Shown: positions 33,492 through 42,742, counted from the stretch's first letter. The stretch: 64,000 nt of DNA from Mogibacterium diversum_A (GCF_938028775.1 NZ_CALIZG010000022.1:1-64000); one strand, 5' to 3'. Numbers and translations are program-made. The notes: generated by a model not told the origin, from the letters alone.

Positions 33492-35417
33492 ATGAGCGCA
33501 GAAAATAAGCAAAATAAATATGATGCCTCCCAGATTACCGTACTTGAGGGACTAGAACCTGTAAGGGTTAGACCTGGTATGTACATAGGTAGTACTGGAC
33601 CTGCAGGACTCCATCATCTCGTATATGAGATTGTTGACAACTCTGTCGATGAAGCACTCGCTGGGTATTGTAAGCACATCACTGTTACGATAAATGAAGA
33701 TAACTCAATAACCGTTACCGATGATGGACGAGGAATGCCAGTAGATATTCACCCTAAGCTTGGAATTCCTGCAGTTGAAGTTATTCATACTCAGCTGCAC
33801 GCAGGTGGTAAATTTGGAGATGGCGGATATAAGGTTTCTGGAGGTCTTCACGGAGTAGGTGCATCTGTAGTTAATGCACTTTCTACTCATATGATTGTAG
33901 AGGTTAAGAGAAATGGTAATCTCTATAAGCAGGAGTATAAGAGAGGAAAGACAGTTACTGAGCTAGAGATTATTGGAACTTCAAAGGATACAGGATCCAA
34001 AACAACTTTCTGGCCAGATGCAGAAATATTTGATGAAACTGTCTTTGATTACGATACACTTCAGAGACGTATGCGTGAGATGGCTTTCCTCAACAAGGGT
34101 CTAAGAATTTCTATCGAGGATAAGAGAGAAGGTAGAAAGAAGAAAGAGAGTTTCCACTACGAAGGTGGAATCATAGAGTTCGTTCAGTATCTCAACAAGA
34201 ATAAGGGATTAATCAACAACAAGATTTTTTACTTTGAATATGAGAATGACGGATACGAGGTAGAGGTTGCTATGCAGTACACCGACAGGTATAGTGAGCT
34301 CACACTTTCTTATGCAAATAATATAAACACTATCGAAGGTGGTTTCCACTTAGTTGGGTTTAGAGCTGCTCTCACTAGAACTATCAACGATTATGCGAGA
34401 AGAACTAAGCTTCTTAAAGATAACGATGATTCTCTTCAGGGTGAAGACGTTAGAGAAGGTCTGACAGCAATTGTAAGTGTTAAGCTGACAAATCCTCAGT
34501 TTGAAGGACAGACTAAGGCTAAGCTAGGAAATAGCGAGGTTAGAGGATTCGTTGAGAGCAACATGAACGAGAATCTGTCTTTCTTCCTCGATGAGAATCC
34601 AAAGGAAGCAAAGCTAATCGTAGATAAGTGCCTCAAGGCTGCTCGTGCGAGAGAGGCTGCTAGAAAGGCTAGAGAGATTACTCGTAAGACTTCGGTACTC
34701 GAGACAACTTCTCTACCTGGTAAGCTAGCTGATTGTTCGGAGAAAGACCCAGCTCTGTCAGAGATTTTCCTAGTAGAGGGAGATTCTGCCGGCGGTAGCG
34801 CTAAGTCTGGAAGAGACCGTAATCGTCAGGCTGTACTTCCGCTAAGAGGTAAGATTCTCAACGTTGAGAAGGCAAGAGAAGATAAGATTCTTAATTCAGA
34901 TGAGATTAAGAACATGATAACTGCATTTGGATGCGGAGTGGGAAGCAACTTCGATATCACAAAGCTCAGATATCACAAGATTATCATAATGACTGATGCC
35001 GATGTCGATGGTGCTCATATCAGAACGCTGCTTCTTACATTCTTCTACAGATTCATGACACCTCTTATCGAAGGCGGATATGTGTACGCAGCTCAACCAC
35101 CTTTATTTAGAGTTAAGCAGGGAAAAGAAATTCACTACACTTATTCAGATGCTGAACAGGATAAATTACTCGCTGAGTTAAAAGCTAAAAACAAGAATGC
35201 TAAGATTGAAATACAGCGATACAAGGGTCTTGGTGAGATGGACTTCAATCAGCTATGGGAGACTACTATGGATTATAACCACAGAACTCTTGTGCAGATT
35301 AAGATTGATGATGCAACAGCTGCAGACGAAATCTTCACAACTCTGATGGGAGATAAGGTTCCGCCAAGAAAGAAGTTCATTGAAGACAACGCAAGATACG
35401 CAACACTAGATATTTAA
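33492..35417 (+). CDS. gyrB: DNA gyrase subunit B
   Basis: The ATPase subunit of gyrase. Start MSAENKQNKYDASQITVLEG with AAGGAAGG upstream. GHKL ATP site: EIVDNSVDEALAGYC, VTDDGRGMPVDIH, SGGLHGVGASVVNAL. TOPRIM: EIFLVEGDSAGGSAKSGRDR and IIMTDADVDGAHIRTLLL. C-terminal QRYKGLGEMDFNQLWETTMD. The 641-aa size is right for Gram-positive GyrB. Quinolone/novobiocin-binding residues look ordinary; no resistance claim is made. It is 19 bp ahead of gyrA. Confidence 0.97.
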   Translation: MSAENKQNKYDASQITVLEGLEPVRVRPGMYIGSTGPAGLHHLVYEIVDNSVDEALAGYCKHITVTINEDNSITVTDDGRGMPVDIHPKLGIPAVEVIHTQLHAGGKFGDGGYKVSGGLHGVGASVVNALSTHMIVEVKRNGNLYKQEYKRGKTVTELEIIGTSKDTGSKTTFWPDAEIFDETVFDYDTLQRRMREMAFLNKGLRISIEDKREGRKKKESFHYEGGIIEFVQYLNKNKGLINNKIFYFEYENDGYEVEVAMQYTDRYSELTLSYANNINTIEGGFHLVGFRAALTRTINDYARRTKLLKDNDDSLQGEDVREGLTAIVSVKLTNPQFEGQTKAKLGNSEVRGFVESNMNENLSFFLDENPKEAKLIVDKCLKAARAREAARKAREITRKTSVLETTSLPGKLADCSEKDPALSEIFLVEGDSAGGSAKSGRDRNRQAVLPLRGKILNVEKAREDKILNSDEIKNMITAFGCGVGSNFDITKLRYHKIIIMTDADVDGAHIRTLLLTFFYRFMTPLIEGGYVYAAQPPLFRVKQGKEIHYTYSDAEQDKLLAELKAKNKNAKIEIQRYKGLGEMDFNQLWETTMDYNHRTLVQIKIDDATAADEIFTTLMGDKVPPRKKFIEDNARYATLDI

Positions 35418-35436
35418 TGGACATTAAGGAGATATA

Positions 35437-37932
35437 ATGACTACGCTTTTAGAAGATAGCAAAATCATCACTCATGAAATATATGATGAGATGAAGAATT
35501 CTTATATCGACTACGCGATGAGCGTTATTGTCGGACGTGCACTCCCAGATGTTCGTGACGGACTCAAGCCAGTACACAGAAGAATTCTATATGGAATGAG
35601 CATCCTAGGTATTACTCCTGACAAGCCGCACAAGAAATCGGCGCGTATTGTCGGAGAAGTAATGGGTAAATATCACCCTCACGGTGACAGCTCAATTTAC
35701 GATGCCATGGTTAAGATGGCACAGGATTTCTCGACGAGATATCCGCTAGTAGACGGACATGGTAACTTCGGTTCTGTTGACGGAGACGGAGCGGCTGCGA
35801 TGCGTTATACGGAGGCTAGAATGTCACCGTTCTCGCTACAGATGGTTCGCGACATTGAGAAAGACACTGTTGATTTTACAGATAACTTCGACGGTGAGGA
35901 GAAGGAACCAGTTGTTCTCCCTTCGAGAGTACCTAATCTGCTTATAAATGGATCTAACGGTATCGCCGTGGGTATGGCGACTTCCATTCCTCCTCATAAC
36001 TTAAGCGACACAATCGATGCTTGTATTAAGAGAATCGACGATGAGAATTGTAGTAATGATGAGCTCATTAAGATTATAAAGGCACCAGATTTTCCAACGG
36101 GTGCAAGCATTCTCGGAAGGGATGCGGCTAGAGAAGCTTATGAGACAGGAACAGGTAAGATTACAGTAAGATCCAAGAGTGAGATTGAGGAAACTGCTCG
36201 CGGTAGGATGAGAATAGTAATCACTGAGATTCCTTTCCAGGTTAACAAGGCGAGACTCATCGAATCTATGGCTGACCTCGTTAGAAATAAGAAAATCGAT
36301 GGAATTTCCGCTATTAGAGATGAATCTAACAGAGAGGGAATGAGAATTGTAATCGAGCTCAAGAAGGATACAAATCCTAATGTAATCCTCAACAGACTAT
36401 ATAAGCATACTCAATTGCAGTGTACTTACAGCATGATTATGCTCGCTCTAGTTAATGGTGAGCCTAAGATTCTCAAGCTGCACGAGATTATCGATGAGTA
36501 TCTAAAGCATCAGAAGATTGTAATTACCAGAAGAACGAAGTTCGACCTCGCTAAGGCTGAGGCTAGAGCACACATCTTAGAAGGCCTACTGATTGCGCTC
36601 GACAATATAGACGAAGTAATCAAGGTAATCCGTTCCAGCTACAATGATGCTAAGGAAAAGCTGATGGTGAGATTCGGTCTAAGTGAGATTCAGGCTCAGG
36701 CTATCCTAGACATGAGACTAGCTAGACTGCAGGGTCTGGAACGTGAGAAGATTGAGAACGAGCATAACGAACTCATGCAGAAGATCGCTTACTATAAATC
36801 AATCCTCGCTGACGAGCACAAGCTGATGGGTGTTATCAAGGATGAGCTTACCGAAATCAAGCAGAAGTACGGTGATGGCAGAAGAACCAAAATCGTTGCT
36901 GATGATGGCGGAATAGATGAGGAATACTTGATAGATGAAGAGGATGTTGCAGTTACGCTCACACATCTCGGATATATCAAGAGAGTTCCTGAGAATACTT
37001 ACAAGGCACAGCGCCGCGGTGGAAAGGGAATAGTGGGACTCACGACTAGAGACTCTGACTTTGTAAAGGATCTCATAATTACGTCGACTCACGACTATCT
37101 GATGTTCTTTACTGACCTCGGTAAGGTATACAAGATTAAGGCTTACGAGATTCCTGAAGCATCGAGGACTGCGAAGGGAACTCCAGTTATTAACTTCCTC
37201 AACCTCGATCAGGGCGAGCGAGTAACTGCGGTTATACCGGTTAAGGAATTTGCAGACGATAATTACTTAATCATGGTTACTAGAAATGGAACTATCAAGA
37301 AGACTCCTATGTCTCAGTTCGATACTAACCGTAAGACTGGACTCATCGCTATTACGCTTAAGGATGATGACAAGCTCATCTCGGTAAGCCAGTCTAGTGG
37401 TGAAGAAAGTGTATACGTGGTGACCAAGAAGGGTAAGTCAATCACATTCCACGAGGATGATGTCAGAAGCATGGGAAGAAGTGCCGGTGGTGTAAGAGCT
37501 ATCACCTTAGATAAGGATGATGAAGTTGTATCGATGGAGCTCGACAGCACAGGTGAGCGCGAACTGCTTGTAATGACTAAGAAGGGCTTCGGTAAGAGAA
37601 CGAGCCTCGACGAGTATAGACTTCAGACCAGAGGTGGAAAGGGAGTTTCGACTTATGATAAGACTAAGTTCTCTAAGACTGGAGAACTAGTTGGTGCAAC
37701 GCTCGTAAGCAAGGATGATGAGATTATGCTGATCAATTCGAACGGTGTAATTATCAGAATAAGAGCTAACGAGATATCAAAGTCAGGCAGAACAACTCAG
37801 GGTGTTAAGATCATGAAGGTTGAGTCTGGTGACGAAATCGTATCATTTGCAAAGGTCCTCGATGAGGACGATGCTTCTAAGCCTATGACCAAGAAGGAAA
37901 AGGCTGAAAGCGAGCAGATGACGCTGGTATAA
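35437..37932 (+). CDS. gyrA: DNA gyrase subunit A
   Basis: The DNA-cutting subunit. Signature DYAMSVIVGRALPDVRDGLK near the start, GKYHPHGDSSIYDAMVKMAQ (quinolone region, with Ser and Asp-type positions D-S-S-I-Y), and the catalytic tyrosine in AAAMRYTEARM. Six C-terminal beta-propeller blades follow (about 505-810), including the GyrA-box-like QRRGGKGIVGL, which distinguishes gyrase from topoisomerase IV. The 831-aa size is normal. A strong terminator follows directly. Confidence 0.97.
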   Translation: MTTLLEDSKIITHEIYDEMKNSYIDYAMSVIVGRALPDVRDGLKPVHRRILYGMSILGITPDKPHKKSARIVGEVMGKYHPHGDSSIYDAMVKMAQDFSTRYPLVDGHGNFGSVDGDGAAAMRYTEARMSPFSLQMVRDIEKDTVDFTDNFDGEEKEPVVLPSRVPNLLINGSNGIAVGMATSIPPHNLSDTIDACIKRIDDENCSNDELIKIIKAPDFPTGASILGRDAAREAYETGTGKITVRSKSEIEETARGRMRIVITEIPFQVNKARLIESMADLVRNKKIDGISAIRDESNREGMRIVIELKKDTNPNVILNRLYKHTQLQCTYSMIMLALVNGEPKILKLHEIIDEYLKHQKIVITRRTKFDLAKAEARAHILEGLLIALDNIDEVIKVIRSSYNDAKEKLMVRFGLSEIQAQAILDMRLARLQGLEREKIENEHNELMQKIAYYKSILADEHKLMGVIKDELTEIKQKYGDGRRTKIVADDGGIDEEYLIDEEDVAVTLTHLGYIKRVPENTYKAQRRGGKGIVGLTTRDSDFVKDLIITSTHDYLMFFTDLGKVYKIKAYEIPEASRTAKGTPVINFLNLDQGERVTAVIPVKEFADDNYLIMVTRNGTIKKTPMSQFDTNRKTGLIAITLKDDDKLISVSQSSGEESVYVVTKKGKSITFHEDDVRSMGRSAGGVRAITLDKDDEVVSMELDSTGERELLVMTKKGFGKRTSLDEYRLQTRGGKGVSTYDKTKFSKTGELVGATLVSKDDEIMLINSNGVIIRIRANEISKSGRTTQGVKIMKVESGDEIVSFAKVLDEDDASKPMTKKEKAESEQMTLV

Positions 37933-37950
37933 AACAATTATAATTTTGTA

Positions 37951-37981
37951 ATGGCTGAGAGAGAATCTCAGCCATTTTTTA
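37951..37981 (+). terminator. Intrinsic terminator after gyrA
   Basis: Perfect 10-bp stem ATGGCTGAGA (37951-37960) with TCTCAGCCAT (37966-37975), 5-base loop, then six T. It ends the gyrBA transcript. Confidence 0.95.
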
Positions 37982-38090
37982 ATGAAAAAATAGCGATTTT
38001 AGGGTAATTCACAATTTTTTTTAATAGAATGAAAAATTTACTGCATGTTTAAAAAAACAAAATTTTATGACTTGAAATGACCCGTCTATG

Positions 38091-38144
38091 GGTATATACC
38101 AAACCCGTAAAAAGTTATTAGTGATTTAAAACAATTCGAATTGT
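38091..38144. promoter_or_regulatory. Two palindromes in the gad leader
   Basis: GGTATATACC (38091-38100) and ACAATTCGAATTGT (38131-38144) are perfect palindromes 40 bp apart (centre to centre about 42), upstream of the GadC-like gene. They look like dimeric-regulator operators. No dedicated regulator gene lies alongside. Confidence 0.45.
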
Positions 38145-38193
38145 ATTTACTAATTATCTGTTATGAAGATTTTGGACAGAAAGGAGAATTGTT

Positions 38194-39669
38194 ATGAGTA
38201 ATAGAGATCTGAATAAGAAAAAAGCGATTCATCAGCTTGGGGTCTTTGGATTTTTCGCAATGACTGCTTCGATGGTCATGACTGTGTATGAATATCCGTC
38301 ATTTGCATCTTCGGGGTTTAAGCTGGTTTTCTTCCTAGTTGTTGGTGGTTTGCTTTGGTTTTTACCTGTTTCACTTTGTGCAGCTGAGATGGCAACCGTT
38401 GAAGGCTGGGAGAAAGGCGGCATATATTCTTGGGTAGGAAATACCCTGGGCCAGCGATGGGGATTTTCGGCTCTGTTCTTTCAATGGTTCCAGATAACAG
38501 TTGGATTTGTAACAATGTGCTTCTTCATCCTTGCTGCTTTAGCCTATGTATTTAAGGTAGATGCTTTATATAAAAATCCATTAGCAATGTTCATCGGCGT
38601 TGCGGTTATCGTGTGGGTTTTGACATTTGCTCAGCTTGGAGGAACGAAGTACACTGAGAAGATTTCTAAGATTGGATTGATTGGAGGAATTGCAGTTCCT
38701 ATCCTAATTTTGAATATAGGCTTAGTTGCCTACTTCATGACTGGTGGAAAATCGCAAATAGATTTAAGCGTTAAATCGTTAGTACCTGATTTTTCCGATG
38801 TCAAGACGCTTGTAATATTTGCTTCATTCATCCTCGCTTATATGGGTGTTGAAGCATCTGCATCACACGTTCATGAACTTAAGGAGCCAAACAAAATGTA
38901 TCCTGAAGTCATGATTATGCTTACGGTACTTACTATCTGTTTGGATGCCGTTGGTGGTCTAGCAGTTGCAACTACTCTTCCAGCTAAGACTTTAAATGGA
39001 AATCTCTCCTATGGTGTAATTGAGACTTTTGAGAATATCTATGTAAATCATTTTGGAGAACAGTATAGATGGATCGTATTTGTAGTTGCACTCTTGCTTG
39101 CACTTGGAGTATTTGCGGAGATTTCTGCATGGATTGTAGGACCATCAAAGGCACTCTTAGAAGCCGCTGATGATGGAATTTTACCAGCAAGATTTGAAGA
39201 GACTAATAAGAACGGCGTATCTGTATTCACGATAATGCTTCAGGCTGTAATTGTTACAATATGGGATGCTGTGTTATGCGGTTCGATTGCACTCGCTGGA
39301 GGTTCTGATTCATCAGTCGGATACTTAACAGCGATTGGTCTTACGGTTGTAATTTATCTAGCTGCGTACGTGCTCTTCTTCCTAGGTTACTTTGTATTAA
39401 TTCTAAGAAAGGGGGATATGAAGCGTGAATTCCATATTCCTGGAGGACGCGCGGTAAAGATCGTCGTTGCTGCAGTTGGACTATTTATGACTGTTGTAAC
39501 TTTAATCATTTCATTTTTCCCTTCATCGAAGCTTACTGCTGCAGATAACAGGGTATATCAAATAGTGTTGATAGTATGCTTTATCGTTTCGATGGCTGCA
39601 CCATTGATTATCTATTCAAATAGGCATAGATGGTCGTCGAGCGGAAAAGCTACAGGTGATGAAAAGTAA
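38194..39669 (+). CDS. GadC-like glutamate/GABA antiporter (APC superfamily)
   Basis: A 491-aa APC-fold amino-acid transporter with about 12 membrane helices. Start MSNRDLNKKKAIHQLGVFGF with GAAAGGAG upstream. The unwound helix-1 region reads FFAMTASMVMTVYEYPSFA, as in the glutamate:GABA antiporter family, which lacks the G-x-G of other APC members. Residues LPVSLCAAEMATVEGWEKGGIYSWV are the family's helix-2 region. In the pair with glutamate decarboxylase it would import glutamate and export GABA, using up a proton per cycle. Context supports GadC strongly. The gap to the decarboxylase gene is about 90 bp, without a terminator, so they are cotranscribed. Confidence 0.88.
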   Translation: MSNRDLNKKKAIHQLGVFGFFAMTASMVMTVYEYPSFASSGFKLVFFLVVGGLLWFLPVSLCAAEMATVEGWEKGGIYSWVGNTLGQRWGFSALFFQWFQITVGFVTMCFFILAALAYVFKVDALYKNPLAMFIGVAVIVWVLTFAQLGGTKYTEKISKIGLIGGIAVPILILNIGLVAYFMTGGKSQIDLSVKSLVPDFSDVKTLVIFASFILAYMGVEASASHVHELKEPNKMYPEVMIMLTVLTICLDAVGGLAVATTLPAKTLNGNLSYGVIETFENIYVNHFGEQYRWIVFVVALLLALGVFAEISAWIVGPSKALLEAADDGILPARFEETNKNGVSVFTIMLQAVIVTIWDAVLCGSIALAGGSDSSVGYLTAIGLTVVIYLAAYVLFFLGYFVLILRKGDMKREFHIPGGRAVKIVVAAVGLFMTVVTLIISFFPSSKLTAADNRVYQIVLIVCFIVSMAAPLIIYSNRHRWSSSGKATGDEK

Positions 39670-39757
39670 CCATTTATCAGTAGATATGGTGTATTCAAAT
39701 AAAAGATAGTAAAATGTTTTAAACCATTGTCAATTAATGATGAAAAGAGGTAAGGAA

Positions 39758-41221
39758 ATGAGAAATTCGGAAAATAACGAAGTAAAACTGAATGATAGTC
39801 TATCTTCTTTGAATGATGATACGGGTTACCGCACACCTATTTTCGGTACAGAGACTAGCGGTGCTGCAATGCCAAAGGATAAGATAAACGATGAGCCAGT
39901 TGCACCAGGAGTAGCTGCAGAGATGATCAGACAGTATCTGAGTGTTGAGGGTAATGCGACCCAGAACCTTGCGACATTCTGCCAGACATATATGGAACCA
40001 GAAGCAACAAAGCTGATGGCGGAGAATTTCGAGAAAAATGCGATTGATAAGGATGAATATCCTATGACTGCGGACCTTGAAAATCGCTGTGTAGATATTA
40101 TTGGAAAGCTGTGGAATGTAGATAAAAAGGAAGAGCCACTCGGAACTTCCACGGTTGGATCATCTGAAGCGTGCATGCTCGGTGGACTAGCAATGCTATT
40201 TAGATGGAAAAAGCTGGCAGATGCAGCTGGTGTAGATAGATTTACCAAGAGAAGACCGAATCTCGTAATCTCATCGGCTTATCAGGTGTGCTGGGAGAAG
40301 TTCTGTCGCTACTGGGATATCGAGATGAGAACTGTGCCAATCGACCTTGATCATCTATCTCTTAATATGGATACAGTTATAGATTATGTTGATGAATACA
40401 CTATCGGAATAGTGGCTATACTGGGCATAACTTATACTGGAAAGTATGACGATGTTAAGGCACTCGATAACCTTGTTGAGAAATACAATAAAGAGCATAC
40501 TGATATGCCAATTCGGATTCACGTAGACGCTGCTTCCGGTGGTATGGTCGCTCCATTTATCGATCCAGAACTAGAGTGGGATTTCCGACTTAAGAACGTG
40601 TGGTCGATAAGTACTTCTGGACATAAGTACGGACTCGTATATCCAGGAGTTGGCTGGGTAATCTGGCGCAGTAAGGAAGCTCTCCCTGAGGAATTAATAT
40701 TCTGGGTAAGCTATCTCGGCGGAAAGGAAGCTACTATGGCGATTAACTTCTCTCACAGTGCTTCGCAAATTGTCGGACAATATTATATGCTGCTTAGAAA
40801 TGGATTTAAGGGATACAAAGAAATCCATGAGCGGACCCTAGAGGTTGCTAGATACATGGCTTCCGAGATTGAGAAGATGGGAATCTTCGAGGTGCTTGAG
40901 GGCGCAGAACAGATTCCAATCATCTGTTGGAAGCTTAAGGACGATGTCGATGTGGAATGGACACTTTATGATCTGGCAGATCGTCTCCGTATGCAGGGCT
41001 GGATGGTACCTGCATACCCAATGCCAGAGAATATCAAGGATATCGATGTACAGAGACTAGTGCTCAGACAGGATTTCGGAATGAATCTAGCGATGCTCTG
41101 CATTAAGGACATGAAGAAGCAGATTGAGATTCTGAATAACTCCCGTGTAATCGTGCCAAATAACGGAAATGGTGATAATAACTATGTATCTAAGGGGTTC
41201 GATCATAGTGGGAGATGGTAA
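39758..41221 (+). CDS. gadB: Glutamate decarboxylase
   Basis: A PLP enzyme that converts glutamate to GABA and carbon dioxide, consuming a cytoplasmic proton. The start is placed at the ATG at 39758 (MRNSENNEVKLND) preceded by GAGG; an in-frame ATG at 39737 is less well placed. Motifs: PIFGTETSG near the N-terminus, GTSTVGSSEACMLGGLA, IHVDAASGGMVAPF (Asp for the PLP ring nitrogen) and SISTSGHKYGLVYPG, whose Lys (about 290) holds the cofactor. The 487-aa length equals GadA/GadB. Together with the antiporter upstream it forms an acid-resistance or energy-gaining pair. A terminator follows at 41312. Confidence 0.95.
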   Translation: MRNSENNEVKLNDSLSSLNDDTGYRTPIFGTETSGAAMPKDKINDEPVAPGVAAEMIRQYLSVEGNATQNLATFCQTYMEPEATKLMAENFEKNAIDKDEYPMTADLENRCVDIIGKLWNVDKKEEPLGTSTVGSSEACMLGGLAMLFRWKKLADAAGVDRFTKRRPNLVISSAYQVCWEKFCRYWDIEMRTVPIDLDHLSLNMDTVIDYVDEYTIGIVAILGITYTGKYDDVKALDNLVEKYNKEHTDMPIRIHVDAASGGMVAPFIDPELEWDFRLKNVWSISTSGHKYGLVYPGVGWVIWRSKEALPEELIFWVSYLGGKEATMAINFSHSASQIVGQYYMLLRNGFKGYKEIHERTLEVARYMASEIEKMGIFEVLEGAEQIPIICWKLKDDVDVEWTLYDLADRLRMQGWMVPAYPMPENIKDIDVQRLVLRQDFGMNLAMLCIKDMKKQIEILNNSRVIVPNNGNGDNNYVSKGFDHSGRW

Positions 41222-41490
41222 ACGCTTTAGATATGTGTGAAACATCTTCTAAAAATTAAAGAGAAAACACTATAGCTCTAAGGGACATACAATATTAGAA
41301 AATAAATAAGCAAAAAGGATTGGTTCGTCCAATCCTTTTTAAGTGCGAAAATAATATTAATTTGATTAAGGTATTCTTTGATATGAGTGTAGTACTTTAA
41401 ATCTGATTGTATATCAATGTATTAAATTACAAGTTAATAGAAAATTTTTATAGTATAAAAGGTTAAAATGTATTTAAATAGATACATAAA
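41222..41490. other. AT-rich intergenic region after gadB
   Basis: Apart from the terminator at 41312-41341 nothing is recognised up to a possible extended -10 at 41491. The base composition drops noticeably compared with gadB. Confidence 0.5.
41312..41341 (+). terminator. Intrinsic terminator of the gad transcript
   Basis: Perfect 12-bp arms AAAAAGGATTGG (41312-41323) and CCAATCCTTTTT (41329-41340) with a 5-base loop. The arms carry A and T tracts on both sides, so it can act in both directions. Confidence 0.92.
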
Positions 41491-41499
41491 TGCTATAAT
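41491..41499 (+). promoter_or_regulatory. Extended -10 promoter ahead of the CRISPR-like repeat
   Basis: TGCTATAAT is a perfect extended -10 (TGnTATAAT). No good -35 is seen, which is normal for this class. Transcription would start near 41506, about 75 bases before the 36-nt repeat, like a CRISPR leader promoter, and could also express the downstream membrane and HEPN genes. Confidence 0.45.
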
Positions 41500-41581
41500 C
41501 AGACTACAGTATTATTTATTATTTTGTAGTATGGAGGAACTATGTTCTGTAAATTAAATATTACTCTAGAAAATAAAAGTG

Positions 41582-41617
41582 GATTAGAAAACGAAAACCC
41601 CGATAGGGGACGAAAAC
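41582..41617 (+). CRISPR. Solitary 36-nt type III-A-like CRISPR repeat (no array)
   Basis: The 36 bases start with GATTAGAAAACG, contain the CCCC-GATA-GGGG stem and end in GGGGACGAAAAC. From memory, type III-A repeats such as that of Staphylococcus epidermidis are also 36 nt, begin with GAT, have a CCCC/GGGG stem and end in GGGGACGAGAAC. The match covers length, ends and stem. No second copy was seen nearby, so there is no array; the following 66 bases could be one old spacer plus leader. A Csm6-like HEPN gene follows within 0.5 kb, which is independent support for a former type III locus. Confidence 0.6.
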
Positions 41618-41683
41618 TTTATTAGTCTGGTCTTGAGAGATCTTGACTGCGTTATTTGAAAGAAATAGAGGTGGAAAGAGAAA

Positions 41684-42034
41684 ATGAAGAAAAATCAAAT
41701 GATGTTAACATGTAGCAGTATAATGCTTATACTACAATCAGTTGCCTACTATATAGTTTGGAGTTCTGGATATAGTGCAACCATGTTAAGGAGAATGCTA
41801 CTAATTGAATTACTTACTTTAGCTTATCTGCTTCTCACTGTGCGTAGAATTGATTCAAATGCTGATGAAAGTATGGTTGGTTTTTGCATAGCTTATATTG
41901 TAGCGTTATTTATGCTATTTCCAGTATTAGGTATTTTACTTGTCTTGCAGTTTGAACTTATGCTAATAGAGCTACTTATCATAATTCTGGCTATAGTTGT
42001 AGCTGTAATTGATAAAAGAAAGAACAATGCATAA
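41684..42034 (+). CDS. Four-helix membrane protein, in frame with the HEPN ORF
   Basis: A 116-aa, almost entirely hydrophobic protein with about four membrane helices (roughly 8-27, 35-53, 65-86 and 88-110), short loops and a basic end (DKRKNNA). Start MKKNQMMLTCSS with GAGGTGGAAAGAG upstream. I do not recognise the family. The notable feature is its stop: a TAA at 42032-42034 is followed at once by GTG in the same frame, which opens the Csm6-like HEPN ORF. The two may be one ancestral membrane-HEPN gene split by a nonsense codon, or a tightly coupled pair. AT content is higher than in gyrA or gadB, suggesting acquired DNA. Confidence 0.65.
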   Translation: MKKNQMMLTCSSIMLILQSVAYYIVWSSGYSATMLRRMLLIELLTLAYLLLTVRRIDSNADESMVGFCIAYIVALFMLFPVLGILLVLQFELMLIELLIIILAIVVAVIDKRKNNA

Positions 42035-42742
42035 GTGCATGAGTCAAGCATCATACAAGAGCACATAGAAGCATATGACTATAGAGCGGCATTAGACGTT
42101 GCTAATAGTGTCAGAGATTACATTAGTAAGGATGCAATTTCCCTAATAGAAGCTGGTTCCGCTAGGCTAAAGCTTGATAAATCAAACTGTGAGAAGAAAG
42201 CAAAGTCTGTAAATTACGATATTTATCCAATTAAGCAAGGCGACCATTGGAACATCTTTGAATATCTTATGATTATGAGAATCAAACTAGAGAAAGAGGA
42301 ATTCGCGGATTATATTAGATCTATTTCACCCGTGTTTCTAAAGCTACTGGAGATGATAATCAAGAAAACGCAAATTGTTGATTTAAATTCATTAGTCAGA
42401 TTTGACAAGAGGTCTGGATCAGCATGGGTAAAAGAAACCAATAAATATGTAAAGTCATTTGATTATATTGCAATTATTGATGAAAATGGCAAGGGTGGAA
42501 TCGACTTAAGTATAAAAAATATTATTTACAAAATCAGAGATATAGAGGAGAGCGTTCGTAATCGTGCGGCTCATAATATTACTTGCATAACAGACGAATC
42601 GATATGCAATTTGGAAGGGAAAAATTCAAAAGATATATTTAAAATGCTGTGTGAACTTGCTAGATATGCAGGTATAAAAATAACAGACGAAGATTTAAAA
42701 ACTTATGACAGGCTTAACGATAGAATTATAGAACTTCTATAA
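42035..42742 (+). CDS. Csm6-like HEPN-domain protein without CARF domain
   Basis: A 235-aa helical protein that resembles the C-terminal HEPN half of Csm6, the accessory ribonuclease of type III-A CRISPR systems. Family-like features: YDYRAALDVANSV near the start, FEYLMIMRIKLEKEEFADY and SISPVFLKLLEMII in the middle, and SVRNRAAHNI containing the HEPN catalytic R-X4-H (Arg175, His180), apparently intact. Csm6 is normally over 400 aa with an N-terminal CARF domain that binds cyclic oligoadenylate; that domain is missing, and the upstream in-frame sequence is a membrane protein instead. The only start is a GTG at 42035 right after a TAA, without a good ribosome site. It could be a remnant or a membrane-associated effector. 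A terminator follows. Confidence 0.65.
   Translation: MHESSIIQEHIEAYDYRAALDVANSVRDYISKDAISLIEAGSARLKLDKSNCEKKAKSVNYDIYPIKQGDHWNIFEYLMIMRIKLEKEEFADYIRSISPVFLKLLEMIIKKTQIVDLNSLVRFDKRSGSAWVKETNKYVKSFDYIAIIDENGKGGIDLSIKNIIYKIRDIEESVRNRAAHNITCITDESICNLEGKNSKDIFKMLCELARYAGIKITDEDLKTYDRLNDRIIELL

Noticed and set aside
41582..41684. Possibility of a full CRISPR array
   Set aside because: Only one repeat-like unit was seen; no second copy at the 60-75-base spacing an array needs. Reported as a solitary repeat only.
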